This document shows, in pieces, positions 40,035 through 45,521 of a stretch of 45,521 nucleotides of DNA. The translations under genes were made by a program, and so were the position numbers. The notes beneath the pieces were generated by a model. The model was not told the DNA's origin, made no database searches, and saw only the letters and a list, made by a program, of their open reading frames with translations. Positions within the stretch are counted from its first letter, which is position 1, and each line of letters begins with the position of its first letter. Source of the DNA: Acetobacteraceae bacterium (lineage in GTDB: Bacteria > Pseudomonadota > Alphaproteobacteria > Acetobacterales > Acetobacteraceae); assembly GCA_947455205.1 (NCBI GenBank), contig CANGNF010000042.1, positions 1 through 45,521 of the forward strand. The letters are read 5' to 3'.

Positions 40035-42383
40035 TCAGGCGGCCTGTTGCTGCCGGGCCTGCAGCCCCGCCAGTACCGCGGCGGGCAACGGCTCGCGCCA
40101 GGCCAGGTGCAGTTCGCCCGGCGGCTGCGCCACCACGCGGGCGGGGAAGCGGCCATGCCCGGGCAGCTCCAGCACCGCCTCCCCCACCATCGGCACGTCA
40201 CCGATGAAGGCGGCGCCGCCGGGCGAGATGTCGCGCAGCCGGCCGGGGCTGCGGCCTTCGGCGTGGATGATGCTGGCGGCCAGGTCCATCTCCAGCCGCG
40301 GGTCGCCGCGGCGGTCCACGGCGCGGCTGCGGGTCCGCATCAGCTGCACCAGCCGGCCCTTCAGCGCCGCCACTTCCTGCGCCACATGCTGGCCGGTGGC
40401 GCGCAGGCTGGCCATGGCGGTGCCGTTGCTGCCAACCACCTGCGACACCTCGCCGATGCGGGTGGAGACGCCGCGCGCCGCACGGGCGGCCTCGGCGACG
40501 GAATGGGCGATGCTGGCGGTGGCGCTGCCCTGGCGTTCCGTCGCGCCGGCGACGCTGGCGGCCACCTCGTCCAGCGCGGCCACGGCGGCGCCGATATCGG
40601 CCATGGCGCCCACGGCTTCCTTCGCCGTGGCGTCGATGGCGGAGATGCGGCGGCCGATCTCCTCGGTGCTGCGGGCGGTCTGCCCGGCCAGCGCCTTCAC
40701 CTCCGAGGCCACGACCGCGAAGCCCTTGCCGGCCTCGCCGGCGCGCGCCGCCTCGATGGTCGCGTTCAGCGCCAGCAGGTTGGTGCGCTGGGCGATGTCG
40801 GCGATCAGCCGCGTCACCTCGCCGATCTCGCCGACCGAGGCGGCCAGCACGTCGAAGGTACGGCGCGCGGATTCGGTCTTGGCCACGGCGTCGCGGGTGG
40901 CGCCGCCGGCGCGGACCATGTCCTGGGCAATGCGGTTGATCTGCTCCGGCAGGGCGGTGGCTTCCTCGGCCACGGCATTGGCGGCGGTCAGGCTGCGCTG
41001 GGCTTCCTCCGCCACGCCGCGGGTCAGCGCCAGGGTCTCGGCGGAGAGCGTCTCCATCTGCTGGCACTGGTCGAACAGGCCCTGCATGTGCTGGCCGACA
41101 TTCTCCACCAGGCGGGCGCTCTCGGCCTCCAGCAGCGCGACCATCTCGCGCTCGCCCTCGTCGCGGGCGGCGATGGCCTTGGCGGCCAGGCCGTCGCGTT
41201 CCTGCTGCAGGGCGCGGTTGGCCAGGGCGGCGGCCTGGAAGTGCTGGGTCGCGCGCAGCAGCTCCGCCACCTCCGGCGCGCCGCGCGCGGGCGGCACCGC
41301 GGCATCCAGCTCGCCCCCGGCCAGCCGGCGCAGCGCGGAGATGGCGCCGCGCAGCGGCAGGGTGACGGCACGGCGCACCGACCATGGCGTCAGCGCCGCC
41401 AGCAGCAGCACCAGCCCGGCGCCGCCGAGCAGTGCCAGCATCAGCTGGCGGCGGGCGGCGGCGTCCCGCGCCAGGGCGGCGTCGGCGGCGGCGCCCACGG
41501 CGCGGCCGGCCTGCAGCACCGAGTCCAGCGCGCCGGTGGCGGCGGTGAACCAGGCGCTGCCATCCATCGGCCAGGCGCCGCCGGTGCTGGCGGCGGCCAG
41601 GACCGGGCCGCGCACATTGGCCTCGAACCGGCGGAGATAGCCCTCACGCGCCGCTTCCACCGCGGTGACCACGGCGGGCGGCGTGTCGGCCAGCACCGCC
41701 TCGATCCGGGCCCAGGCGCCTTCCACCCGGCCACGCACGGCGCCCAGCGCCACCAGCTGCGCCCCGGCCGGCGCGCGGCCGGTGGAGATCATCCCGTTCA
41801 GCAGGCCGCGCTCCTGGCCGGCATATTCCGCCAGCTCCGCCAGCGCGTCGCGCAGCGCCACCAGGGAACGGGCCTCGGTGGTCGCCTCGCTCGCCGCCTC
41901 GGCGGCGCGGCGCAGCGTCATCAGCGCCTCGATCCGGGCCGAGGTGGTGGCGAACCAGGCGGCGGCGGTGGGGCTGGCGGCGCCACCGGCATCGGCCGCC
42001 TGGCGCAGCGCCTGGACCCGCTCCGTCGCCTGCTGGGCGCGGCCGAGCGCCGCCGCCACCGCGGGGTGGCGCGGGGCCAGCGCGGCCAGCGCCGGCATCG
42101 CCTCGGCCAGCGCCGCCTCGGCCTCCGCCCGGCTGGTGCGGGCGCGCTGCCAGCCGGCCGGGGTGGCGGCGGCCGGGTTGGCCAGCAGCCCATTGGTCGC
42201 GCCGCGTTCCGCCGCCAGCGCCACGGCGCCGCGCAGCAGGTGGTCCGAGGTGGCGTTCAGGCCGCGGCTGAGCTGCGCCTGGTCGAAGGCCTGCCAGGCC
42301 TGGTGCGCCTGCTGGCCGATGGCCAGGGCCAGGCACAGGCTGAGCAGCAGGACCAATGCGGTGACGCGGGCGCTCAGGGACAT
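40035..42383 (-). CDS. Methyl-accepting chemotaxis protein with NIT sensor and C-terminal PilZ domain
   Basis: From the ATG at 42383 (GGAG six bases upstream) the protein has 782 residues; the frame continuing to 43529 is shadow sequence. Helix one (about 7-25) and helix two (about 318-342) enclose a helical periplasmic domain with the NIT-type mark [12 protein letters not shown], an NIT (nitrate/nitrite-sensing-like) domain. HAMP (about 340-395) follows, then a signalling domain with the conserved hairpin tip [20 protein letters not shown] near 530-565. The end (about 685-775) is a PilZ domain: the RxxxR part is in [10 protein letters not shown] and the DxSxxG part in [11 protein letters not shown]. 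It should send signals to CheA and also bind cyclic di-GMP. The ligand is unproven. Confidence 0.87.
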   Translation of the reverse strand: MSLSARVTALVLLLSLCLALAIGQQAHQAWQAFDQAQLSRGLNATSDHLLRGAVALAAERGATNGLLANPAAATPAGWQRARTSRAEAEAALAEAMPALAALAPRHPAVAAALGRAQQATERVQALRQAADAGGAASPTAAAWFATTSARIEALMTLRRAAEAASEATTEARSLVALRDALAELAEYAGQERGLLNGMISTGRAPAGAQLVALGAVRGRVEGAWARIEAVLADTPPAVVTAVEAAREGYLRRFEANVRGPVLAAASTGGAWPMDGSAWFTAATGALDSVLQAGRAVGAAADAALARDAAARRQLMLALLGGAGLVLLLAALTPWSVRRAVTLPLRGAISALRRLAGGELDAAVPPARGAPEVAELLRATQHFQAAALANRALQQERDGLAAKAIAARDEGEREMVALLEAESARLVENVGQHMQGLFDQCQQMETLSAETLALTRGVAEEAQRSLTAANAVAEEATALPEQINRIAQDMVRAGGATRDAVAKTESARRTFDVLAASVGEIGEVTRLIADIAQRTNLLALNATIEAARAGEAGKGFAVVASEVKALAGQTARSTEEIGRRISAIDATAKEAVGAMADIGAAVAALDEVAASVAGATERQGSATASIAHSVAEAARAARGVSTRIGEVSQVVGSNGTAMASLRATGQHVAQEVAALKGRLVQLMRTRSRAVDRRGDPRLEMDLAASIIHAEGRSPGRLRDISPGGAAFIGDVPMVGEAVLELPGHGRFPARVVAQPPGELHLAWREPLPAAVLAGLQARQQQAA

Positions 42384-42530
42384 GGCAGGCTCCGAAGGCA
42401 GGGCGGACCATTCTGGCCACGAACGATTAAGCCTTTGCTGCCCTCTCGCAGGCGCGCCTTGAACCAGGGGCCGGCGGGGCCTAGACCCCGAGCCACGAGG
42501 GCGGGCCAGCCGGTTCGGGAGTGCGCGCAT

Positions 42531-43562
42531 ATGGGCTACAGGGTCGCGGTTGTCGGCGCCACCGAGGCGGTGGGGCGGGAGGTCATCAAGACCCTCGCGG
42601 AGCGGGCGTTTCCGGTGGACGGCATGGTCGCGCTGGCGTCCGGCCGGCTGCTGGGCACCGAGCTGTCGTTCGGCGACAAGATCGTGCTGAAGGCGCAAAG
42701 CCTGGAGAAGCACGACTTCGCCACCACCGACCTGGCGATGTTCTGCGCCAGCCCGGCGGTGGCGGCGCAGCACGCGCCGCGCGCGGCGGCGGCCGGCTGC
42801 ATGGTGGTGGAGCTGTCGGGCCAGTTCCACCTGGAGTTCGACGTGCCGCTGGTGGTGCCGGAGGTGAACCCGCAGGTGCTGGCGCGCGCGGCCAAGCGGC
42901 GCATGGTGGCGACGCCCAGCGCCGCGGTGGTGCAGCTGGCGCTGGCGCTGAAGCCGCTGCACGACCTGGCCCGGGTGCAGCGCGTGGTGGTCAGCACCTA
43001 CCAGGCGGTCAGCGGCGCCGGCAAGGCGGCGATGGACGAGCTGTGGAGCCAGACGCGCGGGCTGTTCGTGAACGAGCTGGGCGCCTCGGAGCAGTTCACC
43101 AAGCAGATGGCGTTCAACGTGATCCCGCATGTCGGCGGCTTCATGGACGACGGCGCCACGACCGAGGAATGGAAGCTGGCGGTGGAGACCCGCAAGGTGC
43201 TGGACCCCAACGTGCAGGTGGTGGCCACCTGCGTGCGGGTGCCGGTGTTCATCGGCCATGGCATGGCGGTGACGGTGGCGTTCGAGAGCGCGATCGCCGA
43301 GGAGCAGGCGCAGCGCGCGCTGCACGACTTCCCCGGCGTGATCGTGCTGGATAAGCGCGACGACGGTGGCTACGTGACCCCGATCGAGACGGTGGGGGAG
43401 GACGCGGTCTACGTCTCCCGCATCCGGCGCGACCCGACGGTGCCGCACGGCCTGTCGTTCTGGTGCTCGGCCGACAACCTGCGCAAGGGCACCGCGCTGA
43501 ACGCGGTGCAGGTGGCGGAGCTGCTGCATGAGCGGGGGATGCTGGGCAAGCCGGCGCGCTGA
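42531..43562 (+). CDS. Aspartate-semialdehyde dehydrogenase homologue lacking the catalytic cysteine
   Basis: The 343-residue protein is collinear with bacterial aspartate-semialdehyde dehydrogenase (Asd): [77 protein letters not shown] and [16 protein letters not shown]. However, the active-site segment that should read NPNCSTIQ reads TPSAAVVQ (residues 128-135), so the nucleophilic Cys is Ala131. The cofactor loop GATG is GATE, with Glu12 for Gly. Gln of STYQ, the Arg and the His of IGH are kept. It is unlikely to do the normal reaction and is either a non-catalytic paralogue or an enzyme with another activity. A true asd would be expected elsewhere in the genome. The frame is intact, so it is not a decayed pseudogene. 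Confidence 0.88.
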   Translation: MGYRVAVVGATEAVGREVIKTLAERAFPVDGMVALASGRLLGTELSFGDKIVLKAQSLEKHDFATTDLAMFCASPAVAAQHAPRAAAAGCMVVELSGQFHLEFDVPLVVPEVNPQVLARAAKRRMVATPSAAVVQLALALKPLHDLARVQRVVVSTYQAVSGAGKAAMDELWSQTRGLFVNELGASEQFTKQMAFNVIPHVGGFMDDGATTEEWKLAVETRKVLDPNVQVVATCVRVPVFIGHGMAVTVAFESAIAEEQAQRALHDFPGVIVLDKRDDGGYVTPIETVGEDAVYVSRIRRDPTVPHGLSFWCSADNLRKGTALNAVQVAELLHERGMLGKPAR

Positions 43563-43580
43563 GTCGCGGCGGCGCGGCCA

Positions 43581-43612
43581 GGGCGGTGCCGCCGGCGCCG
43601 CCCTTTTCTTTT
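43581..43612 (+). terminator. Rho-independent terminator after the asd-like gene
   Basis: GGGCGGTGCC (43581-43590) pairs with GGCGCCGCCC (43594-43603), ten pairs with one G-U, around a three-base loop GCC. TTTTCTTTT (43604-43612) follows. It ends 50 bases after the stop and isolates the next operon. Confidence 0.9.
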
Positions 43613-43644
43613 GCCCGGCGCGTGGACTGTTTTCCTATATCTGC

Positions 43645-43673
43645 TTGACGCAGGAACAAATACGGAACATAAC
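43645..43673 (+). promoter_or_regulatory. Sigma-70-type promoter of the 43701 gene
   Basis: TTGACG (43645-43650) is five of six matches to the -35 box. Seventeen bases later CATAAC (43668-43673) matches four of six of the -10 box. The predicted start is near 43680, leaving a leader of about 20 bases before GGAGG and the ATG. The surrounding DNA is locally AT-rich. Confidence 0.65.
43654..43668 (+). promoter_or_regulatory. LexA (SOS) box GAAC-N7-GAAC, candidate
   Basis: GAACAAATACGGAAC has two GAAC half-sites exactly seven bases apart. The alphaproteobacterial LexA box is the direct repeat GTTC-N7-GTTC, or its complement GAAC-N7-GAAC. The site lies between the -35 and -10 boxes and touches the latter, the ideal place for repression. 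If correct, the downstream genes are induced by DNA damage. Confidence 0.65.
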
Positions 43674-43700
43674 CGCCACGGTTCCCACCGGAGGCGGCGC

Positions 43701-45131
43701 ATGGATCTCTCCCCCCTGATACCCCCGGCGATCTGGCAGGCACCGTTGCGCGTGCTGGGCTGCGGGCTGGCCGGGCTGCTGGTGCTGGTGCTGGCGCAAT
43801 GGGCCGGGCTGGGCGGCTTCGCCCAGGCGCTGGCGGCGCAGCCGGCGCTGATCGCGGCGGTGCTGGTCTTCGCCGTGGGCCTCGGCTTTGCCGGCTTCCT
43901 GTGGTGGCTGGCGGCGCGCAGCTTCGCCCTGCTGCGCGACCCCGCCACCACCGCGGCGCAACTGGCCAGCTTGCGCGACCTGCCGCTGGCCCTGCCGGAA
44001 GGCACGGTGCGCGCGGTGCTGGCGCTGATCGTCGGCGTCATCGGCCTGCCGCTGCTGCTGTTCAGCCAGGCGCTGCGCCTGCCGGATGCGGTGGCGGGCT
44101 ACGTCAACGGCATCATCGCCGGGGTGTTCGGCTATTATTTCGGCGCCCGTGGCGGGGCTGGCGACGCGGCAACCGCGCGCCGCGCCACCGAGGCGCTGGC
44201 CACCACCACCCAGGCGCAGGAGCAGTTGCGGGCCGAGAATGCCGCGCTGGCGCAGCAGGCCGCCGGCGCGGCGGTGCCGGGCCAGGTGGCGGGCGCGCTG
44301 GGCAGCCTGTCCCGGCAGATCGCGGTGGCCGAGACGCTGGTGGAAACGCTGGGCCCCGCCCTGCCGCCGGGGCTGCTGCCGGAAGGCGCGGCCGAGGCGC
44401 TGGCCCAGGCGCGCGATGCCACCGCCGCCGCCGGGCGGCTGGCGGCGGGCCAGGCCGATGCCGGCACGCTGGCCCAGCTGAACCAGGCGCTGGCCGGGCT
44501 GACCGGGGCGTCCGGCCCCTTCCCGGCGCTGCTGCGGGCGGCCGGGGCGGTGCTGCCGGCGGCCGGCGGGCCGCTGGGCGCCGCTGCGCTGCTGGTGGGG
44601 CTGGGCTGGCAGGCCGGCAGCGCCGCCTGGCATCGCTGGCGCGCCCAGGTGCTGGACGCGCCGCACGACCCCGCGGTGTTCGAGGCCGGCAGCCTGACGC
44701 CCTCGGCCGCCGCGCTGCGGCTGGCGGAAGCGCCGGTCTTCGCCCGCGTCTTCGCCGCGCGGGCGGCGGAGCCGGGCTTCATGGCGGATTTGCTGGACCT
44801 GGTGCTGCGGGAGGATGCGGCGGCGCGGCTCTGGGCCGGGCATGGCGCCGACTTCGCTTCCCCGGCCGAGGCGGCACAGGGGCTGGCGGAGTTCCGCCGG
44901 GCGCTGCTGGCCGAGCGCGTCGCCGCCGATGTGACCCCGGACGCGGTGCGAGGCCTGGCCGCCGCGCTGGCGCCGCTGGCCCCCGGCGCCGATGCCGCCA
45001 CTGCCCGCCAGGTGCTGGCCGCCGCCGGCAGCGCCCAGGCCCCGGCCGTCCAGGCGCTGGGCCTGCTGGTGGGGGAGATGCGGGCGCGGAAACTGGACCC
45101 GATCGCAACGCTGCGGGAGTTGACGCCATGA
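43701..45131 (+). CDS. Multi-pass membrane protein of unknown function, candidate SOS-controlled gene
   Basis: The 476-residue protein starts at an ATG seven bases after GGAGG; the longer frame from 43611 crosses the terminator and promoter and is rejected. Four likely membrane helices lie near residues 17-35, 48-70, 102-125 and 129-148. Between them is a pattern LPEGTVRAVLALIVGVIGLP ... YVNGIIAGVFGYYFGAR (98-150) that occurs in uncharacterised bacterial membrane proteins. A coiled coil follows (about 155-190), then an Ala/Leu-rich helical region with one more hydrophobic stretch (near 285-300) and a probably cytoplasmic or periplasmic C-terminal part. No enzyme motif is seen. It is coupled (ATGA) to a lipoprotein gene. 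A damage-induced effect on the envelope or division is a hypothesis from the promoter only. Confidence 0.75.
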   Translation: MDLSPLIPPAIWQAPLRVLGCGLAGLLVLVLAQWAGLGGFAQALAAQPALIAAVLVFAVGLGFAGFLWWLAARSFALLRDPATTAAQLASLRDLPLALPEGTVRAVLALIVGVIGLPLLLFSQALRLPDAVAGYVNGIIAGVFGYYFGARGGAGDAATARRATEALATTTQAQEQLRAENAALAQQAAGAAVPGQVAGALGSLSRQIAVAETLVETLGPALPPGLLPEGAAEALAQARDATAAAGRLAAGQADAGTLAQLNQALAGLTGASGPFPALLRAAGAVLPAAGGPLGAAALLVGLGWQAGSAAWHRWRAQVLDAPHDPAVFEAGSLTPSAAALRLAEAPVFARVFAARAAEPGFMADLLDLVLREDAAARLWAGHGADFASPAEAAQGLAEFRRALLAERVAADVTPDAVRGLAAALAPLAPGADAATARQVLAAAGSAQAPAVQALGLLVGEMRARKLDPIATLRELTP

Positions 45132-45521
45132 GGACCTTGCTCGCCCTGCCTTTGCTGGCCGGCTGCGCCCTTGCCGCCAGCCAGGTGGACCCGCCCCTGG
45201 GGCAGTTGGCGCGCTGGCGCGGGGCCTCGCCGGCGCTGCTGGCGGCGGAGCCGGTGGTGGGCCCCTGCCCGGCCGGCAACCCGGCCTGCCCGACGCTGCA
45301 CCTGCTGCGGGCTGAGGCCTGCATGGGCCTGGCCATGGCGGCGCGGGCGCCGGGTGCCACCTGCCCCGGCCTGGCCGAGGCACCACGCCTGGCCTGCGCC
45401 GGGACGGGCTATGCCGCGGCGCTGGAACTGGGCGCCCAGCCGGCGGCGCTGCTGGCCGGCAACGGCGCCCAGGCGCTGCTGTGCGGCGCCGAGTTGCAGG
45501 CACCGCCGCAGGCCCTGGCCA
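45128..45521 (+). CDS. Cys-rich lipoprotein, incomplete at the window end
   Basis: The ATG at 45128 overlaps the previous stop (ATGA). The visible 131 residues start MRTLLALPLLAGCALAASQV: a short signal peptide with the lipobox LAGC, so the mature protein would be lipidated. The remainder contains several Cys in spaced pairs (GPCPAGNPACPTLHLLRAEAC, then TCPGL, LACAG, LLCG), which could form disulfides in the periplasm, with helical Ala/Leu segments between them. No family is recognised. It most likely works with the membrane protein encoded just upstream. The C-terminus is not in the window. Confidence 0.75.
   Translation, partial: MRTLLALPLLAGCALAASQVDPPLGQLARWRGASPALLAAEPVVGPCPAGNPACPTLHLLRAEACMGLAMAARAPGATCPGLAEAPRLACAGTGYAAALELGAQPAALLAGNGAQALLCGAELQAPPQALA

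Noticed and set aside
39156..42530. Very long plus-strand frame (over 1,100 residues) leading into the asd-like gene
   Set aside because: It is antisense to the LLM and chemoreceptor genes and is Gln/His/Arg/Gly-rich without domains; it arises from the lack of stops in GC-rich DNA. Only the part from 42531 is real.
42384..43529. N-terminal extension of the chemoreceptor frame on the minus strand
   Set aside because: The extension is antisense to the asd-like gene and His/Arg-rich. The ATG at 42383 has a ribosome-binding site and starts directly before a membrane helix.
42531..43562. Asd-like gene as a pseudogene
   Set aside because: The frame is intact over full length, with a normal start, conserved motifs and its own terminator. 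Only selected active-site residues differ, which argues for a kept function.
1..45521. tRNA, rRNA, insertion sequences or prophage
   Set aside because: No cloverleaf-like sequence, rRNA core, transposase motif or terminal inverted repeat pair with target duplication was recognised by reading. A program such as tRNAscan or ISfinder would be needed to be certain.

Overview
The window is very GC-rich, with overlapping ATGA/GTGA/TGATG gene junctions and almost no spare DNA. Three orphan periplasmic Bug/TctC-type binding proteins, an alphaproteobacterial-style LexA box, a capsule (kps) locus and a chemoreceptor with a PilZ tail all point to an alphaproteobacterium. I infer a Roseomonas-like member of the Acetobacteraceae. 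No rRNA, tRNA, phage, insertion sequence or CRISPR array was seen.

The left part (1-16 kb) is a surface-polysaccharide region. A divergent, incomplete KpsC-like gene faces a five-gene capsule-export operon (lipoprotein, kpsM, kpsT, kpsE, kpsD) that ends in a strong intrinsic terminator. Next comes a large putative secreted protein with a Calx-beta domain, a sorbosone-dehydrogenase-like propeller and three CBM60-like modules. It is followed by a glycosyltransferase/manC pair on the minus strand, then a glycosyltransferase, a DUF4214-like coiled-coil protein and a second glycosyltransferase on the plus strand. Two short membrane-protein genes sit in the gaps.

The middle (16-21.4 kb) holds a single-domain response regulator, a Bug protein, a GntR/FCD repressor with a palindromic operator candidate, a TauD-like dioxygenase overlapping a GST, and the ribosome-assembly GTPase rsgA. 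From 26.3 down to 21.4 kb on the minus strand lies a second polysaccharide machine: a BcsB-like periplasmic subunit, a GT2 synthase with an N-terminal MshEN-like domain, and a polytopic membrane protein.

From 26.6 to 39.8 kb is a catabolic region: SDR plus cupin; arfB-eutC-eutB (ethanolamine ammonia-lyase without microcompartment genes); then a long plus-strand series with two subunits of a ComDE-like thiamine-diphosphate decarboxylase, a Bug protein, a D-2-hydroxyacid dehydrogenase, an MmgE/PrpD protein, a CysG N-domain-like protein, an LLM flavin oxidoreductase and a serine hydrolase. A convergent Bug/LLM pair follows.

The right end (40-45.5 kb) has a chemoreceptor with NIT, HAMP, MCP and PilZ parts, an aspartate-semialdehyde dehydrogenase homologue whose catalytic cysteine is replaced by alanine, and a terminator. 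Beyond that is a promoter with a GAAC-N7-GAAC LexA-type box between its -35 and -10 elements, reading into an unknown membrane protein and a translationally coupled lipoprotein that runs off the window. That putative SOS-controlled pair and the cysteine-less dehydrogenase are the two most striking observations.
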